Positions 33,850 through 42,684 of a DNA stretch of 64,000 bases are shown here, piece by piece. This DNA is from UBA1479 sp048263775 (GTDB lineage: Bacteria > Pseudomonadota > Alphaproteobacteria > Rhodospirillales > Casp-alpha2), in assembly GCA_048263775.1 (NCBI GenBank), contig JBLXDU010000012.1, forward strand, positions 75,154 to 139,153. Reading direction: 5' to 3'. The notes beneath the pieces are model-generated. The model did not search any database. It was not told the DNA's origin and saw only the letters and a program-made list of their open reading frames with translations. Position 1 is the first letter of the stretch. Every line of letters starts with the position of its first letter. Made by a program: the position numbers and the translations under genes.

Positions 33850-34227
33850 ATGGCGAAACGTGTGCTGCTTGCCGAAGACGAGCCGAACATCGTCGAATCA
33901 CTGACTTTCATCTTGGAACGGTCCGGGTTCGAAGTGGCGACCACAACCAATGGGCGCCAAGCCCTTGAAGTCGCGCAATCTGACACGCCGGATATTCTTA
34001 TTCTCGATGTCATGCTGCCGGAACTGGACGGTTACGAGGTTCTTCGGCGGTTGCGGGCCGACGCCCGGACCAAAACCCTTCCCGTGCTGATGGTGACGGC
34101 AAAGGGACAGCGCGAAGACCGGGAAACGGCGATGAAATGCGGGGCCGACATGTTTATCACCAAACCGTTCGTCAATTCCGAACTGATCGCCGCTGTCGAA
34201 AAACTCGCGGTCGGCAGACCCGATTAG
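33850..34227 (+). CDS. Single-domain response regulator (CheY-like)
   Basis: This 125-residue receiver domain has nothing after it. The acidic pocket (AEDEP near residue 9), phospho-acceptor D53 in ILILDVMLPELDG, the Thr in VTAKGQ and the Lys in ITKPF are all present. With no output domain it probably relays phosphate or acts by protein contact. It sits 22 bases before the DUF3311-like gene and two genes before a sensor kinase, which is the likely cognate partner. Confidence 0.93.
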   Translation: MAKRVLLAEDEPNIVESLTFILERSGFEVATTTNGRQALEVAQSDTPDILILDVMLPELDGYEVLRRLRADARTKTLPVLMVTAKGQREDRETAMKCGADMFITKPFVNSELIAAVEKLAVGRPD

Positions 34228-34248
34228 GGACTCGCTGGAGACCGCGTC

Positions 34249-34545
34249 TTGCCTGATCAAAAGATAACGCAACTGTCGGGACGCCGGGCGCGTGATAGAT
34301 CAATGGCGATCTTGCTGGTCGGCATTGCCATGGTCATGCCGCCATTCGCACAAGTCGTCCTGGTCGACGCCAGTTTGTTCGGCCTGCCGATTCCGCTGCT
34401 GTACATCTTTACGGTTTGGGCAGCGCTGATATTCGGCGCCGCGGTCATGGCGGGCCCGCTCAGCGCTGCCGGCACACCGACCGCATCACAGCCCCATGGC
34501 GACGGCGAGCCCGCCCCCCCAACAAATACCGATCCTGCGAACTGA
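34249..34545 (+). CDS. Small two-span membrane protein, DUF3311-like
   Basis: This 98-residue protein starts with TTG and has two predicted membrane spans (AILLVGIAMVMPPFAQVVL and PLLYIFTVWAALIFGAAVMA). Between them the LFGLPIPLLYIF phrase resembles DUF3311 small partners found next to sodium:solute symporters. A hydrophilic Pro/Thr tail follows. Its stop TGA shares bases with the start of the symporter-kinase (TGATG), implying coupled translation. The function is unknown, but a symporter-associated small subunit is the most reasonable reading. Confidence 0.7.
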   Translation: MPDQKITQLSGRRARDRSMAILLVGIAMVMPPFAQVVLVDASLFGLPIPLLYIFTVWAALIFGAAVMAGPLSAAGTPTASQPHGDGEPAPPTNTDPAN

Positions 34546-37217
34546 TGATTTCCGTCAATGTCCTGTTGACGGTCTGCCTTGGCTATGTGGTTCTGTTATT
34601 TGCTGTCGCCTTCTTCGTTGACCGGCGGGCCCAGCGAAGCCGCACAAGCTGGCTACATTCGCCCATCGTCTACACCCTTTCGATCTCCGTCTATTGCACG
34701 TCCTGGACGTTTTACGGCGCCGTGGGCTCGGCCGCCCGAAACGGGCTTGAATTCGTCACCATCTACCTGGGGCCTACATTGGTTTTTATCGGGTGGTGGT
34801 GGATATTGCGCAAGCTGGTCCGGATCGGGCGCGCCCACCGGATTACGTCCATCGCCGACTTGATCTCATCACGCTACGGCAAAAGCTCCAGTCTTGCCGT
34901 GCTTGTGACCCTGATCGCGGTGATCGCGACCACGCCTTATATCGCGCTTCAACTTCAATCCGTGGTCCGAAGCTATCAGATCATTTCCAGCGATGCCGAC
35001 GCCATCACCACCGCGTTCTGGGTGGCCGCCGGCATGGCGCTTTTCACGATCTTGTTCGGAACGCGGAACCTTGATGCCAATGAACGCCATCACGGCGTGG
35101 TGGCCGCCATCGCCCTTGAGGCCATCATCAAGTTGCTTGCGCTGATCGCCGTCGGGTTCTTTGTCACCTACGGCATTTCCGGTGGCTTTACCGATGTCTT
35201 TGAAAACGTGCATCCCGATATCATCCGCGGGTCCAGCGACATCTTCGGCCCAAGATGGATCACCCTGACGTTCCTATCGGCAACGGCGATCATCTGCCTG
35301 CCGCGGCAGTTCCAGGTAACGGTGGTCGAAAACGTGGAAGAAAGTCATTTGACGACGGCGTCCTGGCTGTTCCCGCTTTATCTTTTCGGCATGACCATCT
35401 TCATCATGCCCATCGCGCTGGTTGGGCTTCAGGTCATGCCAACGACGTCGAACCCGGATCTTTATGTCCTGACGATACCGCTTGCCTATGACAGGCACGA
35501 ACTGGCGCTGTTTGCTTTCTTGGGCGGGTTTTCTTCGGCGACCTCCATGGTGATCGTTGCCGCGATTGCGGTATCGACCATGGTGTCCAACCATATCGTG
35601 ATGCCGGTGGCGTTGCGCCTGTTGCACGGAACGCGCGCCGTCAGCGGCGATGTCCGGAATCTTCTTCTGGTATCCAGGCGGATCAGCATTGCCTTTATCC
35701 TCGGCCTTGGGTTTCTGTATTTCCAAGCCAGCGGCGGATCTGATGCCTTGGCGGCAATCGGTTTGATCGCCTTCGTCGGCGTCGCCCAATTCCTGCCCAG
35801 CCTGCTTGGTGGGATTTTCTGGCGCGGCGCAACCGGGACAGGCGCCTTTGCCGGGCTGATCGTGGGCTTCATCTTTTGGGCCTACACATTGTTTCTTCCC
35901 AGCTTCGGAGGCGACTTCGTGCTCAGCGCGGCAACGCTGGCCAACGGCCCATGGGGCATCGACATGCTGCGACCCCAGGCGCTTTTCGGATTCAAGGGAA
36001 TGGATTCCCTGGTTCACGCCGTTATCTGGAGCGTCGGGACCAACGCCCTGACCTTCCTCATCGTGTCGAACCTGAGCAATGCGGGCACGCTTGAGCGGTT
36101 TCAGGCAGCGATGTTCGTTGACGTCTTCCGCTCGTCTGGTGGCGTCCCTTCGAACGTCGCGACCAGTACCGCCGACTCGGAAGACTTGTTCATACTGGCT
36201 CAGCGGATCCTCGGCACCGACGCGGCCCGCCGTCTTTTCGATGAAATGGCGATTGAACAGGGAGTCACCGGATTGCCACAAGCCAGCGACGCTGTGATCG
36301 CCAGGCTCGAACGGGAACTGGCCGGCTCCATCGGCGCGGCATCGGCCCACGCCATGGTGTCACGCATCGCTGGGCATGAGACCGTCGGCATGACCGATCT
36401 GATCGACATCGCGGACGAGGCGCTGCAGCTCGTCGAAACATCCCGGCAATTGTCCGAGAAATCCGCCCAGTTGGAACGCACCGCCCACCAGCTTCGTGAA
36501 GTGAACGAACGCCTTCGGGTCCTCGATGCCCAAAAGGACGAATTCCTCAGTCAGATCAGTCACGAACTCCGCACGCCGATGACTTCGATCCAATCCTTCT
36601 CGGAAACCCTGGCGGCCGATGATCCGATATCCCTCGCCGATCAAAGGCGCTTCGTATCCATCATCCATGACGAAAGCCGCCGGCTGACGCGTCTGCTCGA
36701 TGAACTGCTGGATATCAGCCGATTCGAGTCCGGCACCGTAAAGTTGCAGATCGGACTCATTGAAATAAAGACCGCCATCACGGCGGCCCTGGACGCCATG
36801 TCGGGCGTCACAAGAAACGCCAATGTCCTGGTCAACATCGAATATGAGCAGGATACCTTATGGGTCAAAGCGAACGAGGATCGCCTGCATCAGGTTCTGC
36901 TGAACATTCTGTCGAACGCCGTCAAATACAACGACTCCGACCAGCCGGAGGTTCGCATCAACGCCTATAAAAAGGATGAATACGTGTTGATCGATATCAT
37001 GGATAACGGCGGGGGCGTGTCTCAGGAAGACGCGGCGACAATCTTCGAAAAATTCTCCCGTGGCAGCAAGTCCGCGCGCGGCAAAGGCGCCGGGTTGGGA
37101 TTGCCGATCAGCCGATCGATCATGCGCGCAATGGGCGGCGACCTGACCGCGGAATTCAGCCAAGCCGGCACCAGCTACTTTCGACTCCGTCTGCCGAACT
37201 CAGCCCCTCCCGCGTAA
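34545..37217 (+). CDS. Hybrid sodium:solute symporter-histidine kinase (CbrA/SSS-HK type)
   Basis: This 890-residue protein has about twelve hydrophobic segments of sodium:solute symporter type over residues 1-510 (TSIADLISSRYGKSS, CTSWTFYGAVGS). A cytoplasmic kinase follows: a coiled region (LVETSRQLSEKSAQLERTAH), the H-box with phospho-acceptor H673 (SQISHELRTPM), an N-box NILSNAVKYN, and G boxes DNGGGV and GAGLGLPIS. No receiver domain is attached. Related proteins (CbrA, CrbS) use the transporter part to sense carbon substrates such as histidine or acetate. The single-domain regulator at 33850 is a candidate partner. Confidence 0.92.
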   Translation: MISVNVLLTVCLGYVVLLFAVAFFVDRRAQRSRTSWLHSPIVYTLSISVYCTSWTFYGAVGSAARNGLEFVTIYLGPTLVFIGWWWILRKLVRIGRAHRITSIADLISSRYGKSSSLAVLVTLIAVIATTPYIALQLQSVVRSYQIISSDADAITTAFWVAAGMALFTILFGTRNLDANERHHGVVAAIALEAIIKLLALIAVGFFVTYGISGGFTDVFENVHPDIIRGSSDIFGPRWITLTFLSATAIICLPRQFQVTVVENVEESHLTTASWLFPLYLFGMTIFIMPIALVGLQVMPTTSNPDLYVLTIPLAYDRHELALFAFLGGFSSATSMVIVAAIAVSTMVSNHIVMPVALRLLHGTRAVSGDVRNLLLVSRRISIAFILGLGFLYFQASGGSDALAAIGLIAFVGVAQFLPSLLGGIFWRGATGTGAFAGLIVGFIFWAYTLFLPSFGGDFVLSAATLANGPWGIDMLRPQALFGFKGMDSLVHAVIWSVGTNALTFLIVSNLSNAGTLERFQAAMFVDVFRSSGGVPSNVATSTADSEDLFILAQRILGTDAARRLFDEMAIEQGVTGLPQASDAVIARLERELAGSIGAASAHAMVSRIAGHETVGMTDLIDIADEALQLVETSRQLSEKSAQLERTAHQLREVNERLRVLDAQKDEFLSQISHELRTPMTSIQSFSETLAADDPISLADQRRFVSIIHDESRRLTRLLDELLDISRFESGTVKLQIGLIEIKTAITAALDAMSGVTRNANVLVNIEYEQDTLWVKANEDRLHQVLLNILSNAVKYNDSDQPEVRINAYKKDEYVLIDIMDNGGGVSQEDAATIFEKFSRGSKSARGKGAGLGLPISRSIMRAMGGDLTAEFSQAGTSYFRLRLPNSAPPA

Positions 37218-37304
37218 AGCGCCGTTCCTCCGGACCTGCATGTGGATCCGGGATCGGCCCCTCGGCCCAGTGGTCTGCGCAGCAGCCACAAGACCCGCGA
37301 TGCG

Positions 37305-38810
37305 CTAGCCCTTGGCCAGCCGGCGCGATCTGTTCATGAAGTAACCAAACGCGATCACGCCGATAGTGAAGATCAGAATGCCCAGGGACATCCCGCGTTC
37401 GACGAAGATCATGGGGGAGCCACGGGAGATAATGAGTGTCTGGCGCAGCGTTTCCTCTGCGAGGGGCCCCAGCACAAGCGCCAGAACCGTCGCGGCGGGA
37501 GAGAAGCCGTATAGCTTCATGAAGAACCCGACGCCGCCCGCGGCGAACATGAGCCAGACCTCGATGATACTGCCGTGTACGCTGAACGTCCCCATCGTAC
37601 AGACGAGAATGACCGCCGGCGCCAGGATGCGGTACGGCACCTTAAGAAGCGTCACGAACAACGGGATCGCAAAAATATTGATGGCGAGCAGCGCCATGTT
37701 CCCCAGATACATGCTGGCAACCAGGGCCCAGGCGAATTCGGGGTTCTGCTCCATTAGAAGCGGCCCGGGCTTGAGCCCCCACATCAGCAAGGCCGCCAGC
37801 AACACCGCGGTCGAGGCCGAGCCCGGAATGCCAAGCGTCAACAGCGGTACCATGGAGCCGGCAGAGGCCGCGTTGTTCGCGCATTCCGGCGCGACCAGGC
37901 CAGGCATCGCACCTTTGCCGAACTTCTCGGGCGTCTTCGAACTGGATTTTTCAATCGAGTACGACATCAGCGACGCAACCGTCGCACCCGCCCCGGGGAC
38001 GACACCGATACAGAAACCCAAAATTGACCCGCGCACGAAAGCCATGCGCGATTCGATCCAGTCCCGCATCGACGGCCAGAAATGCTTTTCACTTTGGTAC
38101 TGGATGATGCCGCCGCTGCCGCCGCGGTGAAGGCCTTGGTAGAACGCGAAGAAAAGCTCGCCCAGCCCGAACAGACCGATGGCGATCGGAATAAACGCAA
38201 TGCCGCCGATCAGTTCCGCCGAACCGAAGGTAAACCGTTGCATGCCGGTTTCCAGGTCGACCCCGACCGTTCCCAGCGCGAACCCGATCAGTGCGGATAT
38301 GGCGCCGAACCGCCAGTTGTCGCCAATCAGGACGATCAACGTGACGATCCCCATTAGGACAAGCATGAAGAATTCCGGCGGACCGAAACCGCGCGTCACT
38401 TGCGCGAACACCGCCGCCAGCACCGAAATCAAAATGACCCCGACCGTCCCGCCGACAAACGACGCGGCCGCCTGCATGACCAAGGCCGGTCCGGCACGGC
38501 CCTGTTGGGCCAGCGGATAGCCGTCGAACGTTGACGCGACAACGGCCGACTCTCCCGGCGTATTCAAAAGGATCGACGTGATCGTGCCGCCGTACATGGC
38601 GCCATAATAGATGGCTGCCAGCATGATGATGGCGCCGGTCGGGTCCATTCCGAACGTAAGCGGCAGAAGAATCGACAAGCCCGCAGCGGGACCGAAACCG
38701 GGAATGATGCCGACGACCATCCCGATAAGCGATCCAAGCATCAAGTAGACGATGTTGATCGGTGAGATGGCGACGGAGAACCCGAGTAAGAGCTGGTCAA
38801 AGATTTCCAT
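37305..38810 (-). CDS. tctA: Tripartite tricarboxylate transporter permease TctA
   Basis: This 501-residue large membrane subunit of the TTT family has about twelve spans and the paired signatures GFGPAAGLSILLPLTFGMDP and GVVPGAGATVASLMSYSIEK. It works with TctB and TctC to import tricarboxylates or other organic acids driven by an ion gradient. It is the last gene of the gntR-tctCBA order, 57 bases after tctB. Confidence 0.93.
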   Translation of the reverse strand: MEIFDQLLLGFSVAISPINIVYLMLGSLIGMVVGIIPGFGPAAGLSILLPLTFGMDPTGAIIMLAAIYYGAMYGGTITSILLNTPGESAVVASTFDGYPLAQQGRAGPALVMQAAASFVGGTVGVILISVLAAVFAQVTRGFGPPEFFMLVLMGIVTLIVLIGDNWRFGAISALIGFALGTVGVDLETGMQRFTFGSAELIGGIAFIPIAIGLFGLGELFFAFYQGLHRGGSGGIIQYQSEKHFWPSMRDWIESRMAFVRGSILGFCIGVVPGAGATVASLMSYSIEKSSSKTPEKFGKGAMPGLVAPECANNAASAGSMVPLLTLGIPGSASTAVLLAALLMWGLKPGPLLMEQNPEFAWALVASMYLGNMALLAINIFAIPLFVTLLKVPYRILAPAVILVCTMGTFSVHGSIIEVWLMFAAGGVGFFMKLYGFSPAATVLALVLGPLAEETLRQTLIISRGSPMIFVERGMSLGILIFTIGVIAFGYFMNRSRRLAKG

Positions 38811-38867
38811 AATTTAACGCTGCCTAAGAAGTTTGAAGATCGGCCATATTCACGGTTCGATTCCGTT

Positions 38868-39314
38868 CTAGAACGGAAGACCGAGCATGCCGGGCGGCAA
38901 CGCCGCGTTGAGGGTATGTCTGAACAGGGTAAAAAGCCCGATGGGCAGCAACAGACCGACCAGGAGGTTTGTTACATGCCGCCCCCGGTTCAGCACGAAC
39001 AGGGCGAGCAGCATGAAAAGCACCATGCCCGGCAGCGCCCCGAGAAAATGGCTCGCGATGATCAGCAGTGCGACCATTGCAACCACGAAAAGCGTGACCG
39101 GCCAATCCATGGAGATCGCGTCGTCAGTATGGCGACGGCGGAATTCAACGACCGTGGCGTGCAGAACAAATGCGACGAGCGCGACGGCAATGATCTGGGG
39201 GAAGAACCCCGGACCGATGCGGCCGCGGGAACTCAGGAAGTTCAAATCCGCAAACGCCAACACCGCATAGAACACGGACAGCAGCAGCACGGCGGTCATA
39301 AAGGTTATTCTCAT
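38868..39314 (-). CDS. tctB: Tripartite tricarboxylate transporter small permease TctB
   Basis: This 148-residue small membrane subunit has four predicted spans and the DLNFLSSRGRIGPGFFP phrase near the N terminus that marks the family. The ATG at 39314 is used; a TTG four codons upstream (39326) is also possible. It follows a terminator-like hairpin after tctC, so it is probably made in smaller amounts than the binding protein. Confidence 0.88.
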   Translation of the reverse strand: MRITFMTAVLLLSVFYAVLAFADLNFLSSRGRIGPGFFPQIIAVALVAFVLHATVVEFRRRHTDDAISMDWPVTLFVVAMVALLIIASHFLGALPGMVLFMLLALFVLNRGRHVTNLLVGLLLPIGLFTLFRHTLNAALPPGMLGLPF

Positions 39315-39430
39315 GGAAGGTACCAATTACCCGTCTTGATCTTGAAATCGCGACCGGCGGGGATCACGATAACTTTCACCCTGTCATTCAGATGATCACT
39401 GGTCGCCCAAAGAGCAACAAACGACGCTAT

Positions 39431-39469
39431 GAAAAAAGGCCGCCCGCCGAAAGCAGAACGGCGGGCGGC
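39431..39469 (-). terminator. Terminator-like hairpin between tctC and tctB
   Basis: An 11-base-pair GC stem (CGGCGGGCGGC type, arms at 39439-39449 and 39459-39469) with a nine-base loop is followed on the minus strand by CTTTTTTC. This is a textbook rho-independent terminator shape lying inside the tctCBA order. Partial read-through would leave more tctC than tctBA transcript. Confidence 0.75.
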
Positions 39470-39488
39470 TCGCATTTCGTAGCGGTCG

Positions 39489-40472
39489 TTACTTAATGGC
39501 GCCCTTGGCTTTGAGGACCCGGGCGAACTGTTCCTGCGAATGCGCCAGGAAGTTACGGAAATCTTCACCCCAAAGGACGGTTTCCGTCAGTTCGTGCTTC
39601 TTCACATAAGCGGCCCATTCCGGCTTCTCGACAACCTTCTTCATGGTCGCGATCCACCATTCCTGGGCTTCCTTGGGTGCCTCGGGGGGCAGAACCACGC
39701 CACGCGGCATGGAGATGCCAAGCTCATACCCCTTGTCGCCGAAGGTCGGGATGCCCTTCAGGGACTCGGGCGTTTTCTTTCCAGAGAACGCAAGCGCGCG
39801 CAGGTCGCCCGATTCAAGCAGGCCCGCGACTTCTCCCGGGTTTGCCACCATGGCGTCGAGCGCATCCGACAACAACGCGGTCGTCAGTTCGCCCTGTTTG
39901 TTGAAGGAAACATACTCGAACTTATATCCGGCTTTTTCCGCCAGCAGCGTCGGCACAATGAAGTCGACGTTGACGGCCCCAATGCCACCGACAGCCGGGG
40001 GCTTGGCTTTCGCCTCTTTGATGAACTGGTCGAACGACGTGATCTTGGACTTGCCGTTGACGAGAAGCACCAGATCGTCGGCCGCAAGCAGCGCAACGGG
40101 TGTGAACGTCGTCGGCGACCAGGGCGTCTTCGCCTTCAGCGGCGTCGTGATGTAGCTGCCGGAGGTCGAGGTGATGTGATAGGGATTGCCCTTCTGATTG
40201 TGGACAAAGCCCCAACCAACAGCACCACTGCCGCCCGGACGGTTCTGCGCCACGATCTCACCCGGATAGAGCTTATACTTTTCCAGGATCGAGATGATCG
40301 TCCGCGACATGATGTCGTTGCCGCCACCGGGCCCGAACGCGATCGTCCAGTTCAGCCGCTCGCTGGGATAGGAATCGGCTTTCGCCAGCCCCGGGGACAA
40401 GGTCGGGATCGCCATGGCGCCGACAAGGGCACATGCCCAAACCGCCTTGCCGATAGTGTTTTTCAGGTGCAT
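39489..40472 (-). CDS. tctC: Tripartite tricarboxylate transporter substrate-binding protein TctC (Bug family)
   Basis: This 327-residue periplasmic protein of the Bug/TctC family has a signal peptide (MHLKNTIGKAVWACALVG through LAKADS), then SERLNWTIAFGPGGGNDIMSR with the ligand-loop motif, PGGSGAVGWG, and the late phrase ESLKGIPTFGDKGYELG. The start at 40472 has a GGAGGA site in front; the in-frame extension upstream lacks a signal and is rejected. The ligand is a carboxylate, but the exact one is not visible. It follows the gntR regulator. Confidence 0.93.
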   Translation of the reverse strand: MHLKNTIGKAVWACALVGAMAIPTLSPGLAKADSYPSERLNWTIAFGPGGGNDIMSRTIISILEKYKLYPGEIVAQNRPGGSGAVGWGFVHNQKGNPYHITSTSGSYITTPLKAKTPWSPTTFTPVALLAADDLVLLVNGKSKITSFDQFIKEAKAKPPAVGGIGAVNVDFIVPTLLAEKAGYKFEYVSFNKQGELTTALLSDALDAMVANPGEVAGLLESGDLRALAFSGKKTPESLKGIPTFGDKGYELGISMPRGVVLPPEAPKEAQEWWIATMKKVVEKPEWAAYVKKHELTETVLWGEDFRNFLAHSQEQFARVLKAKGAIK

Positions 40473-40570
40473 TGAATTTCCTCCGTTTTTCATTCCGTAA
40501 CGTGCCCAGATGCGCAGCAAATGAGGGTCATGGTCTTTGATTGGTGGGCCTTATTCGATCTAACCGCCGC

Positions 40571-41308
40571 CTACTCCGAGGCCAGCTTATTGCCAGTCGA
40601 ATTCTCATCGGGATTCTGGGGTGAATCCTGTTCGTCACCGGTAACCGCCGCCTTCCAACGACGGTAACCGGCAAGCGAATGTTCTTCCCCGAGACGGCGC
40701 GCCAGTTCGCTATCCCCCGCGCGCAAGGCCGCGACAAGATCCTTATGCTCGCGGTTTGATTGCCGCATACGTTCGGGTTCGATCAGCGACCGCTGCCGGG
40801 CCAAATGCCCTTCGTTAATCAAGGAACGGTAAGTCTGCTGCGCCCGTTCGTGCGCCGCATTGACAATGGTATGTTCGTGGAATTGAAGATTGAGACGGTA
40901 ATAGCCGACGGGATCACCGGCCTCGATGGCGGCATCCATCTGCCGGATACTGTCTTCGAGATCGGCCAAGGCCTGTTCGGTGATCTGGGTCGCCAGGCGT
41001 GCGCAAATAAAGCCGTATACGACCGCACGGACGTCATAAATCTCCGCGGTTTCTTCGGGAGAAATCTCCCGCACGAAGAAACCTTGATTAAGCCGGGTCG
41101 ACACAAGCTGGGCGCATTCCAGGGCCCGCATCGCCTCTCGAACGGGGCCACGGCTGACCCCAAAGCGCTGTGCCAGCGCCTGTTCGTTCAGGCGATCACC
41201 CGCGCGCAGCTCCCCGGTGACGATCAATCGTTCCAATTCTTTCTGAACGATCGCGGTCAGGGATTCCGAACGACGCAGCGCTATGGCTTCTGAAACGGTG
41301 TCACTCAT
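40571..41308 (-). CDS. GntR family transcriptional regulator (FadR/FCD type)
   Basis: This 245-residue repressor-type regulator has a winged helix (IVQKELERLIVTGELRAGDR, FGVSRGPVREAMRAL) and a helical FCD ligand domain with histidines expected to bind metal (QFHEHTIVNA, REHKDLV, EEHSLAG). It lies upstream of tctCBA on the same strand and diverges from the CoA-transferase gene, with nested palindromes in between. Regulation of both sides by a carboxylate or CoA thioester is the plain inference. Confidence 0.93.
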   Translation of the reverse strand: MSDTVSEAIALRRSESLTAIVQKELERLIVTGELRAGDRLNEQALAQRFGVSRGPVREAMRALECAQLVSTRLNQGFFVREISPEETAEIYDVRAVVYGFICARLATQITEQALADLEDSIRQMDAAIEAGDPVGYYRLNLQFHEHTIVNAAHERAQQTYRSLINEGHLARQRSLIEPERMRQSNREHKDLVAALRAGDSELARRLGEEHSLAGYRRWKAAVTGDEQDSPQNPDENSTGNKLASE

Positions 41309-41343
41309 AGGTTCATTTGCACCAAGGCATCAATTTATGTCAA

Positions 41344-41388
41344 TCGTATATCGGAAAATGTTTCCGATATATTGTAGACAATATACGA
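41344..41388. promoter_or_regulatory. Overlapping palindromes, probable GntR operators
   Basis: Within 45 bases of the divergent gap three inverted repeats overlap. A 25-base palindrome with 11-base perfect arms and a 3-base centre lies at 41347-41371. An 18-base palindrome with 8-base arms and centre AG lies at 41368-41385. An outer pair TCGTATAT/ATATACGA lies at 41344-41351 and 41381-41388. All are AT-rich around CGGAAA or TTGT cores. The site is ideally placed to control both gntR-tctCBA and the CoA-transferase gene. Confidence 0.75.
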
Positions 41389-41426
41389 TATGAGCTTAAC
41401 CCTTGCGACCAATATGGAGACCGCAC

Positions 41427-42620
41427 ATGCCGTTCACCCCTGCCTCGCCTGCCCTGTCTCGGTTTACCGTTCTTGACCTGACGCGCGTCCGTTCCGGGCC
41501 CACCTGCGTTCGCCAATTGGCCGATTGGGGCGCAAACGTCATCAAGGTCGAACTTCCCGAGGCATTGGATGCAGCAGAAGGCCCTGGCGGCCCACGGCAC
41601 GGCTCCGACTTTCAGAATCTCCACCGCAACAAACGCGCGATGACGCTCAATCTGAAATCACCGGAAGGCCTCGCCGTGTTGAAACGTCTGGTCAAAAAGG
41701 CGGATGTCATCGTCGAGAACTTCCGCCCCGATGTAAAAGACCGGCTCGGTATCGACTACGAAAGCCTTCGGGCCATCAACCCGCAACTGGTCTATGCGTC
41801 GATTTCAGGATTCGGCCAGGACGGCCCCTATGCCAAGCGGCCCGGATTTGACCAAATCGCCCAAGGCATGGGCGGGTTGATGTCGATCACCGGCAAGCCC
41901 GGCGAAGGACCGATGCGCGTCGGCATTCCGATCGCCGACCTGACCTCTGGCCTTTATTGCGCACTCGGCATTCTTGTCGCCCTGCTCGCCCGCGATGAGA
42001 TCGGCGAAGGTCAATGGGTTCAGACCTCTCTTCTGCAGTCTCAGATCGCGATGCTCGATTTCCAGGCGACGCGTTGGCTGATCGATGGTGAAGTGCCGCC
42101 CCAGGCAGGCAACAATCATCCCACGTCGATCCCAACCGGCGTCTTCGAGACCTCTGACGGCTACATCAATCTGGCGGTCACAGGTCAGGTGATCTGGGAA
42201 CGCTTTTGCCAGGCTGTCGACGCCGAACGTCTGATCGAACACCCGGATTACAAGACCTCTGCTCTGCGCTCTCAGAATCGCGACGCGCTCGGCGAAGAGA
42301 TCAACGCCATTCTCCGCACCGCCGACAGCGACACCTGGATCAACCGCTTCAACAAATCGGGCGTGCCGGCCGGACCGATCAACACCATCGACAAGGTATT
42401 CGCCGATCCTCAGGTTCAACATCTTGAAATGGCCCAGAAGGTGACGTCGAATGCACTTGGTGAACTCACCTTGGTCGGCCAGCCGATCAAGATGAACAAA
42501 ACACCCAGTTCGATGAAGCTGGCCCCGCCGGAACGTGGCGAGCACTCCGACGAAATTCTGCAGGAATTCGGGTATTCACCTGCGGAAATCGCCGACCTCA
42601 AAGACGCCGGCGTCGTATAA
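41427..42620 (+). CDS. CaiB/BaiF-type CoA-transferase (family III)
   Basis: This 397-residue family III CoA-transferase has the opening phrase VLDLTRVRSGPTCVRQLADWGA and VIKVE, ENFRPDVKDRLGIDYE with the aspartate that normally forms the acyl anhydride, and YASISGFGQDGPYA. Such enzymes move CoA from a donor acyl-CoA to a carboxylic acid. The ATG at 41427 follows a GGAG site; an upstream TTG (41403) adds eight residues with no family likeness. Co-directional with the crotonase gene and divergent to gntR-tctCBA. Confidence 0.93.
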   Translation: MPFTPASPALSRFTVLDLTRVRSGPTCVRQLADWGANVIKVELPEALDAAEGPGGPRHGSDFQNLHRNKRAMTLNLKSPEGLAVLKRLVKKADVIVENFRPDVKDRLGIDYESLRAINPQLVYASISGFGQDGPYAKRPGFDQIAQGMGGLMSITGKPGEGPMRVGIPIADLTSGLYCALGILVALLARDEIGEGQWVQTSLLQSQIAMLDFQATRWLIDGEVPPQAGNNHPTSIPTGVFETSDGYINLAVTGQVIWERFCQAVDAERLIEHPDYKTSALRSQNRDALGEEINAILRTADSDTWINRFNKSGVPAGPINTIDKVFADPQVQHLEMAQKVTSNALGELTLVGQPIKMNKTPSSMKLAPPERGEHSDEILQEFGYSPAEIADLKDAGVV

Positions 42621-42684
42621 GCGGTGCATTGTCACACCCACTGCTGACGCCTATTCCCATCAATCGACCATGAAGGACCATCAC

